A stretch of 34,790 nucleotides of DNA, from contig JAFDAW010000017.1 of assembly GCA_019313605.1 (NCBI GenBank), positions 1 to 34,790 on the forward strand, read 5' to 3'. Below, in pieces: positions 15,843 through 24,838 of the stretch; the stretch's first letter is position 1; each line of letters starts with the position of its first letter. The stretch comes from Deltaproteobacteria bacterium. Its GTDB lineage: Bacteria > Myxococcota_A > UBA9160 > SMWR01. The notes beneath the pieces were generated by a model. The model was not told the DNA's origin. It did no database searches and was given only the letters and a program-made list of their open reading frames with translations. A program made the translations under genes and the position numbers.

Positions 15843-16121
15843 TCACTCGCAGCGCGAGACCGAATCACCGGGGCTGGACGCTCGACACGAGATCGGATCG
15901 CCGAGGATCCCGGTTCTGAGATTGGCGCTGCGGGTTCGGGCGCGCTCGTTTTCGAAGCGGGCTTTTCGGGTTGCGACCCATTCGGGCTCCGCTGGATCCG
16001 CTCCGATGTCGTATCTCGTCCCACCGCCGGCCCGTTCGAGCGCATTCATGACGTCGTTCCAATCCGCACTCGCGGCGCCCGCAGATAGAACAATCCAAAC
16101 TGCCAACAGCAGATATCGCAT
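15843..16121 (-). CDS. Small secreted protein of unknown function
   Basis: A 92-residue frame with a clean signal peptide (MRYLLLAVWIVLSAGAASA, cleavage before DWND). AGGAG lies six bases upstream of the ATG (16132-16128), which makes translation likely. The mature part is polar and charged with no known motif. The last 30 residues (rich in Arg/Ser) look less protein-like, so a frameshifted C-terminus is possible. It is isolated between the MITE-like element and the DnaJ gene. Confidence 0.6.
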   Translation of the reverse strand: MRYLLLAVWIVLSAGAASADWNDVMNALERAGGGTRYDIGADPAEPEWVATRKARFENERARTRSANLRTGILGDPISCRASSPGDSVSRCE

Positions 16122-16273
16122 AACACACTCCTATGTCTTTAGAGTTGACTCTGAAGGATTCGGAGTCGTGTCGGAGCGATCGGTCGATTGCTTTAGCGAT
16201 TTGGTGGAGAACACCGTAATTCAGTGAAGAACGGTGAAGGAAATCGGTTCTTGCGACTGAGATCTCTCGGTCG

Positions 16274-17167
16274 TTACGTGTCGCCCTTCAAGGCCGCGCG
16301 AAGATTCGGCGGATTGCTGGCGCCGATGTCTTCGAGTTGCTTACGAGTTGCTTCGTCGAGGTCCTTCGGAACACAGATCTTGATGACCACGAAGAAGTCA
16401 CCGGCGGGACCACCGCTTGGATGCGGAACCCCCTTGCCGCGCAAACGCAACTTGGATCCACTGTCGGTTCCCGACGGAACCGTGACGGTGACCCGACCGT
16501 CGAGACTCGGAACTTCGATCTTGGTTCCCGAGGTCGCCTCTGAGATCGTCAAGGGAACATCGAGCAGAATATCGCGATCCTCGCGCCGGAAGAGCGGGTG
16601 CGGCCGGACCCGAATCGTCGCCAGCAGATCGCCAGGGGGACCGCCCCCAAGCCCCTCGCCGCCCTTGCCCCGCAGGCGGATCTGCCCCCCGTCCGCGACG
16701 CCGGGCGGAATCCGAACGGTCACGGACTCGGAGCGTTTGCCTCCGTCCCGGGTGGGCCGAGAAACCTGAAAGCGCTGTTCGCAGCCGCGGGCAGCGTCGA
16801 GGAAATCGAGGTCGACCCGCGCTTCGAGGTCTGCTCCTCGATGCCGACGAGTCCCGCGACTGGGTCCGGAACGGCCGAAGATGTTCGAGAGCAGGTCCTC
16901 GAAATCCATGCCACCGGGACCCGCGCCGCCAAAGCCTTCTTGGCCGCTGAATCCCCCTCCGAATGCGTCGCGCGCACGCCGCGCCTCCGCGACGTCGAAC
17001 CCGGGCTGAAACGAAACTTCTCCGAACTCGTCGTAGGCCTTGCGCTTCTCGGGATCGGAAAGCACCGAATTGGCCTCCGATACCGCCTTGAAGCGATCGG
17101 CGTCCTCATCGGCGTCGCGTGCGACACCCAAGATCGCGTAGGGATCCTTCGCTTCCGACGCTGCCAT
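16274..17167 (-). CDS. DnaJ/CbpA-like co-chaperone with deleted J-domain helix II
   Basis: A 297-residue type B DnaJ-like protein: N-terminal J-domain remnant, Gly/Phe linker (FGGGFSGQEGFGG, about 68-83), and two C-terminal beta domains (RIPPGVADGGQIRLRGKG and TVPSGTDSGSKLRLRGKG) with no zinc finger. Oddity: DPYAILGVARDADED runs straight into ADRFKAVSEANSVLSDPEKR. The helix that should carry the HPD motif, about 25-27 residues, is absent. HPD is needed to stimulate DnaK, so this copy should not do so. The start ATG overlaps the E2-like stop (TGATG). Confidence 0.88.
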   Translation of the reverse strand: MAASEAKDPYAILGVARDADEDADRFKAVSEANSVLSDPEKRKAYDEFGEVSFQPGFDVAEARRARDAFGGGFSGQEGFGGAGPGGMDFEDLLSNIFGRSGPSRGTRRHRGADLEARVDLDFLDAARGCEQRFQVSRPTRDGGKRSESVTVRIPPGVADGGQIRLRGKGGEGLGGGPPGDLLATIRVRPHPLFRREDRDILLDVPLTISEATSGTKIEVPSLDGRVTVTVPSGTDSGSKLRLRGKGVPHPSGGPAGDFFVVIKICVPKDLDEATRKQLEDIGASNPPNLRAALKGDT

Positions 17168-18003
17168 CAATCATCCTCGGGCGGCTTCGCGGGCTCGACC
17201 ATCGTCTCGGGATTGGCGATCCAGTCCCGGACCATTCCGAGAGAGTATTGAGAATAGAGGCCGTCTTCGATGCGTTCGTCGTACGTATAGGCGGCGGTGA
17301 ACTTTCGCCCACCAGTGGCGTCCTGCTCAACCTCTCCCATCACGGCAAAGATGGACGTCGTTCCGTACTCCCAGAGGTGATGGAAACCCGCCGGGTAGTT
17401 GATCGAACCGAGGTTGGCGATAAAGACCGACGAGTACAACGGATCCGCGTCGATAATCTTACGCGGCAACAAGCCGAAGTGGTCCGCGAACCGTGCGATG
17501 GCGAGCGGAATCCTGGGGAGCGGATGGGGGAGACGGAGCAACCAATCCATCTCCTTCTCGCTCGTCGTCTTCTTGCCCTTGCGTCCCAAGCTCAATTGCT
17601 CATAGGTCGCGTCGGTCATCTCGCCCAGGGTTTCGCTCTCGGGATGAAAGCAGCGCTTGATGGTGATCATGGGAGCGCCGTCGATGAGTTTCTTCTTGGC
17701 ACTGAACGTTATCCACACGCCGTCGCGTTGCCAGAGACGACCGGCCTTCACGAATCGATTGACACCGGGCCGACGCAGCATCGCAATCGACACCGCGCGC
17801 AAATAGAGGTGAAACAACGTGATCGGGCGATTCCTCGGGCGCTCTTTGTTTGCCTTTTCCATGAACTCGAACGCGGCGTCGGCGCGAATCTCCTGGTTCA
17901 TGTAGAAGACCGAGTCGTTTCGCCGTGGCGACACGTAGGGCATGAAGCGGCGCATTGCGCTGAGATCGCGAACCAGGGTGGCATCGGGGCGCTTGCCGAA
18001 CAT
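17167..18003 (-). CDS. Stand-alone 2-oxoacid dehydrogenase E2-like acyltransferase domain
   Basis: A 278-residue CAT/E2p-fold protein without lipoyl or peripheral-subunit-binding domains. Seen: FGKRPDATLVRDL at the start, ITLFHLYLRAV, GVWITFSAKKKL and the late motif YTYDERIEDG near residue 243. In true E2 enzymes this motif is DHRxxDG with a catalytic histidine; here the histidine is Glu. A GGGAG site six bases before ATG 18003 favours this start over 18009. It is coupled to the DnaJ-like gene. It is probably an acyltransferase-fold protein with another function. Confidence 0.8.
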   Translation of the reverse strand: MFGKRPDATLVRDLSAMRRFMPYVSPRRNDSVFYMNQEIRADAAFEFMEKANKERPRNRPITLFHLYLRAVSIAMLRRPGVNRFVKAGRLWQRDGVWITFSAKKKLIDGAPMITIKRCFHPESETLGEMTDATYEQLSLGRKGKKTTSEKEMDWLLRLPHPLPRIPLAIARFADHFGLLPRKIIDADPLYSSVFIANLGSINYPAGFHHLWEYGTTSIFAVMGEVEQDATGGRKFTAAYTYDERIEDGLYSQYSLGMVRDWIANPETMVEPAKPPEDD

Positions 18004-18043
18004 CGTCATCTCCCATGGAACAGCAGGGTTGAAGAGCGAGAGT

Positions 18044-18685
18044 CTAGTTATTGCGGCGGCGGTCCGCGGGGGGGCGCTTCATGAGCCACGCACGCACGCC
18101 GAGAACCGAGGTTTCGCCTACCGGCGCGAATCCCGCCCGCTCGTAGAAACGGATATTCGCCTCGCTGTCGGTTTCCAGGTAGGCGGGTATGGGGTCGCGG
18201 TCGACGTCGGCCAGCCAGTGCGAAAGCAGGGCCGCTCCGATGCCTCGGCGCTGTGCCGAGCAGTCCACCCCCAGGACTGCGAGATACCAGTGGGGCTCGG
18301 GGGGGTGAAGTGCGTCGAGGACCTCGAAGACCACCTCCCAACGCCGGGCGACCGACCACCCCTGCCGCATCAATAAGCCCAACCGAACCCTCAGGGGCGG
18401 CGGGGGCAACGGGAACCGGCCCGGGGGAGACGCGACGAGGCCACCCGCCACCTCCCCGTCCAGGGTCGCCACGAGAACCTGTCCATGCTGGTGCGCGATG
18501 GGAAGAAGTGCCCGCATGTTGTCGCGATTGGAGCGGAAGCGGCGATCGGGATCCGCGGATCGATTCACCGCGCGATTGAGGGGGTTGCCGCAGAAAGCGC
18601 GAGCCAGCACGTCGGCCGTCGGTTGCAGCTGCGAATCGGCCAGCGGAGCGACCGATGCCGCGCTCGGATCATTCCAGCCCGACAC
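18044..18685 (-). CDS. GNAT-family N-acetyltransferase
   Basis: A 213-residue protein with GTG start. The acetyl-CoA motif is seen as VDCSAQRRGIGAALLSHWL (about 140-158), preceded by WYLAVLGV and followed by PAYLETDSEANIRFYERAGF. These are classic GNAT motifs A and B. Family role: acetylates an amine on a small molecule or protein using acetyl-CoA. It lies upstream of the E2-like gene on the same strand with 35-40 bases between them. The substrate is unknown. Confidence 0.9.
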   Translation of the reverse strand: MSGWNDPSAASVAPLADSQLQPTADVLARAFCGNPLNRAVNRSADPDRRFRSNRDNMRALLPIAHQHGQVLVATLDGEVAGGLVASPPGRFPLPPPPLRVRLGLLMRQGWSVARRWEVVFEVLDALHPPEPHWYLAVLGVDCSAQRRGIGAALLSHWLADVDRDPIPAYLETDSEANIRFYERAGFAPVGETSVLGVRAWLMKRPPADRRRNN

Positions 18686-18734
18686 GGGTGAAGCCTATCG
18701 GCGCAGCGTCGCGGATTGGAACGAAAGTATCCGG

Positions 18735-19292
18735 TCAGGCACCCTCGCGGGCTCGCTGGCGATGCACCGTGTCGCGATGGCCGACGGGGAGATTGAGGAT
18801 CTCACGCGGAAATGCCTCGACGATGAACTCGACCACATCTCGAACGCGGACCACGAAAACGGGCCGGTGCTCGTCGTCGACCACGGGAATGTGCCGGAAG
18901 CCCCCGACTGACATCATATTGAGCGCCGAGGCGACCGTCGAACGCACCAGGAGGGTCTCCGGATCCGGCGTCATCACTTCACCCATCGGCAGCGCTGCGG
19001 GGTTTCTTCCGCGGTCGACGACCCGGAAGAGCACGTCGCGTTCGGTGAAAATGCCCGTGATCTTGCTGTTTCGGGTGCCGTCGTCGGTGATCACCACGCA
19101 ACTGCAGTGTTCACTCTTCATCAGGCGCATGGCCTCGGTAACGGTCGTGTGGGGTGACACGATCAGCGCTCGGCGCACCGGGAGCACCGCGACGGGTTCT
19201 CGGAGCAGCGCCGAATCGAACGTGCGTCCAGCCGGCCGCTGCGACTCGAAATAGTTTTCGTCGATCAGATCGTCTCGATCCTTGAAACCCAT
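18735..19292 (-). CDS. Tandem CBS-domain protein
   Basis: A 185-residue protein with two CBS domains (about residues 36-95 and 100-165): VSPHTTVTEAMRLMKSEHCS with GIFTERDVL, and ALNMMSVGGFRHIPVVDDE with VRDVVEFIVE. Family role: binds adenosine nucleotides and acts as an energy sensor, often alone in bacteria. GGGAGG precedes the ATG. Its short N-terminal extension is unremarkable. It is the first gene of a minus-strand set that continues into the GNAT gene. Confidence 0.9.
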   Translation of the reverse strand: MGFKDRDDLIDENYFESQRPAGRTFDSALLREPVAVLPVRRALIVSPHTTVTEAMRLMKSEHCSCVVITDDGTRNSKITGIFTERDVLFRVVDRGRNPAALPMGEVMTPDPETLLVRSTVASALNMMSVGGFRHIPVVDDEHRPVFVVRVRDVVEFIVEAFPREILNLPVGHRDTVHRQRAREGA

Positions 19293-19508
19293 TTGCTCCC
19301 TCCCTTCTCTGTATGATCTGGAGATCCTTTCATTGTAAACCCACCAGCCAGTGCTGAACAGAGAGAATCTCCAAGCTTTTAAATACCAGATTTACTCTAT
19401 TAAAACAAGATGTTACGAGATTTTGACGATACGGGACGCAAGCGGCTTCCCCGCAGAGATCCCGGGGCTGGCTCGGGCGGAAGATATCGGGGAAGCTCCG
19501 GCCCGATC

Positions 19509-19844
19509 ATGGACCCGAATTCAGCCGAATCCGCTCCCGCTCCGGTACTCGCGAGCTATCAACGCAAGGCGCTCCGCGGGCTTGCGAACCCGCTGCGCCC
19601 AATCGTCCACGTCGGCGAAGCGGGCGTGAGCGACCAGGTTCTGCGCGCGCTTGACGAAGCCCTCCTCGCCCACGAGCTCGTCAAGGTTCGACTGTTGGCG
19701 CCCGAGGACAAGAAGGCAGCGGCTCAGGCGATCGCCGACAAGAGCGGTGCGGCGCTCTGCGGACTGGTGGGTCACACCGTGATCCTGTATCGGCCCAACC
19801 CCGAAGACCCCCGAATCGAGCTGCCCGAGCGGCGGACCGACTGA
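19509..19844 (+). CDS. yhbY: YhbY/CRS1-CRM-domain RNA-binding protein
   Basis: A 111-residue single CRM-domain protein. Typical features are YQRKALRGLANPLRPIVHVGEAGVS at the start (given here as RKALRGLANPLRPIVHVG), helix QVLRALDEALLAHELVKVR and the closing GLVGHTVILYRP. Family role: binds pre-50S ribosomal subunits and assists ribosome assembly. The start at ATG 19509 is preferred; the open frame extends to 19410, but that part has no family similarity. The upstream 200 bases are AT-rich and probably hold the promoters of this gene and the divergent CBS gene. Confidence 0.88.
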   Translation: MDPNSAESAPAPVLASYQRKALRGLANPLRPIVHVGEAGVSDQVLRALDEALLAHELVKVRLLAPEDKKAAAQAIADKSGAALCGLVGHTVILYRPNPEDPRIELPERRTD

Positions 19845-19854
19845 TCCCGAAGCC

Positions 19855-21176
19855 ATGCCGGGCTCAAAGCCTTCCCGCCCGCGCCCCGCCCTCGCCGCAA
19901 TTGGCTTGCTCGCCGCGATCTCGGGCTGCGCGTACGCGCTGATCGAAGACGGCGTCATCCGCGAGGGCCCCATGCGGGAAATCGTGGCGAATACGGTTCG
20001 CGCGCGGGCAATCGAACCGGAGGGGCCGATTGCGGCCCGTACCGTGAACCGGGACGAGTTGCGCGCAGTCCTCGCCGAGGCATTCGGCCAATGGAAAACT
20101 CCCGCTGAGCTCGCGGATTACGAGCGGGCACTGGTCGCGCTGGGCCTCTGGCCTGCGGACCGCGATCTCTACGCGGAGGCGCTCGCCATCTACGGGCGGA
20201 GGCGCTCGCCATCTACGGCGAAGCGATCGTCGGAGTCTACCTGCCCACGAGCAGAGAACTCCTGCTCGTCTCCGATGCGGATGCATCCCGAGGGTTGGGC
20301 TTTCTCTCTGCAGTGTTGCGCCGGGACTTTCAGACAGAATTCGCACTCTCCCACGAAATCATTCACCTGCTTCAACACCAGGCCTATCCGGAATTGATGG
20401 ATCCCGATCAGGTGCCGACTAACAGCGACGACCTCGAAACCGCGATCCAGGCGGCCCTCGAAGGAGACGCGCTGCGTTTCGGATTCGACGCCGTCGGCAT
20501 GCAACCACCGGCGCCAGCCAATTGGAGGGTGATGGTCGATGGACAGATGTCCGGCTCCGAAGGCAGCGCGCTCGCAGAAGCGCCAGCGCTGATTCGTCTC
20601 ACCCTCGCCTTTCCCTACGCCCGCGGTTACGCACTGGCGTGGAACGAAGAATTTGGCCTGCTCGAGTCGCCTCCGATCTCGACCGAGCAGGTCATGCACG
20701 ACGACCGGCGACGCGAAGCCTTTCTACAGATGGATCTGAACGAGTTGGAAAGTCGGTTACCGACGGGCTGTCGCACCCTGCAACGCAACACGGCCGGTGA
20801 GTTGCTGATCTCGGTCCTGTTTCGCGACCTGTCGGAAAGCCCCGACCCTGCGATCTGGGAGGGCTGGAACGGAGACCGCTACCTGGTCGCAGACTGCGAG
20901 GGCCGCACCGAGTGGGTGTGGTGGACGGCCTGGGACTCCGCGGCCGACGCCGCGGAGTTTGCGGACGCCTACTTCGAACTCGCCTCGGCCGTGGCCGCGC
21001 GCGCGGGTTCTGCGATCCCCGTCTCGACGCAAACGGAAGCGACCTACGTGGTCGTCACGAGTAGCGGCTTCGCCGACGAAGCGTCGAAGCCGCCGCCACC
21101 GGCCACTCGGGTAGCCGACCTGGCGTCTCTTCAAGCGCTGCTCCGCAGCAGCGAAAGACGCGCCGCTCGCGAGTGA
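19855..21176 (+). pseudogene. HExxH lipoprotein metallopeptidase, frameshifted by a 23-bp tandem duplication
   Basis: Removing one copy of a 23-base duplication (20173-20195 and 20196-20218) restores one 432-residue protein. It has a signal peptide and lipobox (AISGC, Cys25), zinc motif HEIIH at about 159-163 and a candidate third ligand Glu about 32 residues on (ALEGDA). This is the spacing of gluzincin-type peptidases. As read, the frame ends at 20397 and a second fragment starts near 20295 or earlier in frame. It follows the YhbY gene by 10 bases. The family is not one I can name. Confidence 0.75.
20173..20218. repeat. Perfect 23-bp tandem duplication inside a gene
   Basis: Two adjacent identical 23-base units beginning GCGGAGGCGCTCGCC. 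The length is not a multiple of three, so it shifts the frame by two bases. It could be reversed by slippage. Confidence 0.95.
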
Positions 21177-21191
21177 TCTCCGATCCGCGTC

Positions 21192-22883
21192 TCAGAACAG
21201 GCCGGTGATCTTGCCCTCGTCGTCGACGTCGATGACTTCTGCCGCCGGAATCTTGGGCAGCCCCGGCATCGTCATGATGTCGCCGCAGTAGACGATCACG
21301 AACTCGGCGCCGGCCGCGAGCCGAACATCGCGCACCGGGAACGTGAATCCCTTGGGAGCACCGAGGAGCGTCGGATCGGACGAGAACGAGTACTGGGTCT
21401 TCGCCATGCAAACCGGAAGATGGCCGTAGCCCGCTTTCTCGAGAGCGGCGAGCTTGTTGCGCACGCGTTTGTCCGTTTCGACCTTGCCGGCGCGGTAGAT
21501 CTTCGTTGCGACGATTTCGATCTTATCCCACAGGGGCATTGAGTCTTCGTAGAGGTGGTGGAAGTTCGAAGGAACCTTGCCCATGATTTCGACGACTTTT
21601 TCGGCGAGCTTCAGGCCACCCTTGGACCCGTGTTCCCAGACGGTGCTCTCGACGACTTCCACACCGAGAGCGGCGCACTTCTCCATCGTCATCTCGACTT
21701 CTGCCTTCGTGTCCTGCGTAAAACGATTCAGCCCAACCACGACAGGAACGCCGAAGGATTGACAGTTGTCGATGTGCTGCTTCAGATTCGCCAGGCCTAG
21801 GGAAAGTGCCTCGAGATTCTCCGTCGCCAGGTTCCCCTTCGGAACACCGCCGTTCATCTTGAGCGATCGGATCGTCGCGACGACGACGATGACGTTGGGC
21901 TTGAAACCCGCCTTGCGGCAGACGATGTTGAGGAACTTCTCGGCGCCGAGATCCGCACCGAAACCCGCTTCCGTCACGACGTAATCCGCCATCTGGAGCG
22001 CTGCCCGCGTCGCGATGATCGAGTTCGCACCGTGAGCGATGTTCGCGAACGGGCCGCCGTGCACAAACGTCGGCGTGTGCTCGACGGTCTGGACCAGATT
22101 CGGCCGGATTGCGTCTTTCAGCAGCGCGGTCATCGAACCGTGAACCTTCAAATCCTTCGCGCACACTTCTTTCTTGTCGTAGTCATAAGCGACGACGATG
22201 TTCCCGAGGCGGCGTTTGAGATCATTCAGGTCGGTACTCAGGCAGAAGATCGCCATGATTTCCGACGCGACCGTGATCTGGAAGTGATCCTCTCTCGGCA
22301 CCGCGTCGTTCAAACCGCCCAGCCCGATGACGATGTTGCGAAGAGACCGGTCGTTCATGTCGAGAACGCGAGTCCAGTTGATCCGGCGAGGGTTGATCCC
22401 GAGGGCATTGCCGTGGTGAAGGTGATTGTCGATCGCAGCCGAGAGCAGATTGTTGGCCAGACCGATCGCATGGAAGTCACCCGTAAAATGGAGATTGATC
22501 TCCTCCATCGGGAGAACCTGCGCGTAGCCACCGCCGGCGGCGCCTCCCTTCATGCCGAAGCACGGCCCAAGCGAAGGCTCACGGAGACAGAGCATCGTAT
22601 CTTCGCCGTTCGCGACGAGTGCATCAGCGAGTCCTACGGCTGTCGTCGTCTTGCCTTCACCGGCCGGAGTGGGGCTCATGGCGGTGACGAGAATCAACTT
22701 TCCTTTGCCACTTTCCGCATTTGAAAACGCCAGGCACTTCTCGCGCGTAAGCTTGGCGATATGGCGACCGTAACAATCGAAATCGTCGTCTTCGAATCCC
22801 GCTTTCTTCGCGATTTCACCAATCGGCTTGAGCTGGGCATTCTGGGCAATTTCGATATCGGAAGGGAACTGGTTGTTGGCCAT
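21192..22883 (-). CDS. fhs: Formate-tetrahydrofolate ligase
   Basis: A 563-residue, full-length enzyme. The ATP-binding motif TPAGEGKTT is at 72-80, followed by LREPSLGPCFGMKGGAAGGG, NLHFTGDFHAI and TEAGFGADLGAEKFLNI, all hallmarks of Fhs. Reaction: formate + THF + ATP to 10-formyl-THF + ADP + Pi in the cytoplasm, feeding purine and one-carbon metabolism. AGGAG lies six bases before the ATG. It is convergent with the peptidase gene, only 15 bases apart. No FolD or other one-carbon gene is adjacent. Confidence 0.97.
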   Translation of the reverse strand: MANNQFPSDIEIAQNAQLKPIGEIAKKAGFEDDDFDCYGRHIAKLTREKCLAFSNAESGKGKLILVTAMSPTPAGEGKTTTAVGLADALVANGEDTMLCLREPSLGPCFGMKGGAAGGGYAQVLPMEEINLHFTGDFHAIGLANNLLSAAIDNHLHHGNALGINPRRINWTRVLDMNDRSLRNIVIGLGGLNDAVPREDHFQITVASEIMAIFCLSTDLNDLKRRLGNIVVAYDYDKKEVCAKDLKVHGSMTALLKDAIRPNLVQTVEHTPTFVHGGPFANIAHGANSIIATRAALQMADYVVTEAGFGADLGAEKFLNIVCRKAGFKPNVIVVVATIRSLKMNGGVPKGNLATENLEALSLGLANLKQHIDNCQSFGVPVVVGLNRFTQDTKAEVEMTMEKCAALGVEVVESTVWEHGSKGGLKLAEKVVEIMGKVPSNFHHLYEDSMPLWDKIEIVATKIYRAGKVETDKRVRNKLAALEKAGYGHLPVCMAKTQYSFSSDPTLLGAPKGFTFPVRDVRLAAGAEFVIVYCGDIMTMPGLPKIPAAEVIDVDDEGKITGLF

Positions 22884-23045
22884 GACATTCTCCTAGAGAG
22901 GGATTCAGCACTTTACGAGCAAGCACACCGCCGGACCAATGGAGGTGCGAAGCTACGTGAAACCGACTCCGAATAGTACGAGGCGGCGCGTACGTGTGCA
23001 AGCTGAAACCAGCTATCGAGTTCCTTTGCAACCCGTTTCGAACGA

Positions 23046-23429
23046 CTAACTGCTGGGCGTATCGACGAAGCGAGCGATCGCCTTGCGCATGTCCTGCCGA
23101 TGGAGGTTCCCGAGATGACCATCGCGCTCGAAAAAGTGCACGCGATTGGGGAACAATGCCTCTGCCCATGAGGCATCTTGGGACCGGAGTAAGAAATCGT
23201 TGCAATCGCTCACGAAGAAGACCTTGTCGTTGCTCGTGAGGCCGCACTCGAGGGAGCACGAATTGGATAGGTCGATCGAGAATTCCGAGTCGAGGCGGGC
23301 CCATGGCAGCTCTGCCCTGAGATCGAGCGCCTCCCGCAGGATCCCAGCGATCTGCTCATCGCGTACCTCCTCCGGGACGGCCAGCGGCGCGATCGCTTGC
23401 TCTCTGCGTTTCGTGGTCGACAGCTGCAT
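23046..23429 (-). pseudogene. Possible C-terminal remnant of an alpha/beta hydrolase
   Basis: A 127-residue frame. Residues about 68-120 (DKVFFVSDCNDFLLRSQD then FERDGHLGNLHRQDMRKAI) look like the last third of an alpha/beta hydrolase, including an Asp-containing strand and the catalytic His loop. The nucleophile elbow (GxSxG) is missing, and there is no room upstream for the remaining 150-200 residues before the divergent gene at 23522. No clear ribosome site is seen. It is probably a truncated relic; a short real protein cannot be excluded. Confidence 0.4.
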
Positions 23430-23521
23430 GGATCGGCTAATGGTCTCTCTGTGCGAGATCCGGATCGATCATCGATAGAAGCCAAGAGAATCACCCCGCC
23501 TAACGACGAATCGGGTGCGCG

Positions 23522-24739
23522 ATGAATATCAGTCGGTGGATTTCGGAAGCCCCCTCCGTCGCCGAGGCCTACGACACGACGCGGCCTGGTTTCGAAGCCT
23601 ACGTCGACGAAATCGACGCGTGGTATCAGACTCGCCCCGGGACGTACTCCGGGCTGGATGAGACGGCGAGGCACGAGGGAGACGCGGCCCTGGCCTTCCG
23701 GATCGCGCTGAAGATCGCCGAGTCCCGCCGCATCGTTCGCGAACTGGCCGCGCCCGTGACCATCACGCTGCTCAATCCCGTCTACAAGGAGACGGGCCGG
23801 ATGCAGCGGAGAGAGGAGCACCCGCACGGCGAGGATTCGATCCGCAGCAAGGTTCGGATCCTTCGCGGCCTCGAAGCACTCAATCACCATCTGACCGCTC
23901 GCCTGATCGTGATCGACGACGAGTGCCCGAACGAATCGGGCAAGATGGCCGATCAAGTCCTGCGCGAGTACGGGGAGGATCACGCGAGTGAGAAGTACCG
24001 CACCCTCTTCCTCGCCGAGGCGATCGATGCCCCGGATCCCGAACTTCCCGCCGGTCTGACGCACAAGGACGGCCCGAGACGGAGTGTAAAGGGCGGCGCG
24101 CTGCTATTCGGAATGCACAAGGCGCTGAGGCACACCGCAGACGGGCTGCATCTCGTGGTCGACAACGATGCGGATCTCTCCGTCCACCCGGCGCAAATCG
24201 GCATCCTGATCGAGGACATCGTCGAGGCACGCGCGAAGGCGGTGGCCGGCTCGCGCCGCGAGGTCGACTCCGTGGCGTTGATCGGGCCATCGAGAAACAC
24301 GCGCGGCCATCTCTTCATTCGAATCTGGCAGCACTGGCTGCCCGAACTCGCGCGCGTGATCACGGATACGAACCGCGCCTTCAAGGCCTTCGAAGCCGGG
24401 TCCCTGGCGGAAATCCTCCCTCGGATCGAAATCTACACGTTCCCCTACCAGATCGAGCTACTGCAGGCCTACATTACGAGCGGGATCCCGCTGAACAAGC
24501 GGGGTATCGCCTATGTCGACTCCGAAGCGGCCTCCACCCAGGACGGTGCGGAGATCACCGAAACCTATCTGAACCAGGTCCGCCAGATCATCGACATCGC
24601 GCGACGCTACGGGGAACTCGATCAGGACGACGAACTAGCCCGGTTCTTTCTAACGGTTTCAGAAGCGGAGTGGCGGCGGATCGAAGCCAACCCGCCCAAC
24701 ACGCTCACCGAGCTGCGACACATGGCTCGCGGCAGCTAG
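23522..24739 (+). CDS. Family 2-like GT-A glycosyltransferase-type protein
   Basis: A 405-residue soluble protein. Seen: VTITLLNPVYKE (about 79-90), LIVIDDECPNESG (128-140), a KGGAL motif at 190-194 typical of GT2 enzymes, and a DxD-like DNDAD at 214-218 in LVVDNDADLSVHP. TDTNRAFKAF (281-290) fits the later acceptor region. No membrane segments or signal peptide. Family role: transfer of a sugar from a nucleotide donor, with the DxD binding the metal. No sugar or capsule genes are adjacent, so the product is unknown; it could be a compatible-solute or lipid-linked sugar enzyme. Confidence 0.7.
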   Translation: MNISRWISEAPSVAEAYDTTRPGFEAYVDEIDAWYQTRPGTYSGLDETARHEGDAALAFRIALKIAESRRIVRELAAPVTITLLNPVYKETGRMQRREEHPHGEDSIRSKVRILRGLEALNHHLTARLIVIDDECPNESGKMADQVLREYGEDHASEKYRTLFLAEAIDAPDPELPAGLTHKDGPRRSVKGGALLFGMHKALRHTADGLHLVVDNDADLSVHPAQIGILIEDIVEARAKAVAGSRREVDSVALIGPSRNTRGHLFIRIWQHWLPELARVITDTNRAFKAFEAGSLAEILPRIEIYTFPYQIELLQAYITSGIPLNKRGIAYVDSEAASTQDGAEITETYLNQVRQIIDIARRYGELDQDDELARFFLTVSEAEWRRIEANPPNTLTELRHMARGS

Positions 24740-24790
24740 GGCGAAACTCGTAAGCCCTCGGTTGCGAGAACGGATGCAGTGCGGGCTAAT

Positions 24791-24838
24791 CGATGGTGGA
24801 CCCTCCAGGGCTCGAACCCGGGACCGTCCGGTCATGAG
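24791..24838 (-). pseudogene. 3' fragment of a tRNA gene (candidate att remnant)
   Basis: Forty-four of 48 bases match the 3' half of the tRNA at 26156-26232, from the anticodon CAT to the CCA end, in the same orientation. The 5' half (acceptor 5' strand, D-arm, start of the anticodon arm) is absent. It cannot fold as a tRNA. The position, beyond the 3' end of the intact tRNA, is what an integration event would leave. Confidence 0.8.

Noticed and set aside
17119..18084. 321-codon plus-strand frame
   Set aside because: Antisense to the E2-like gene.
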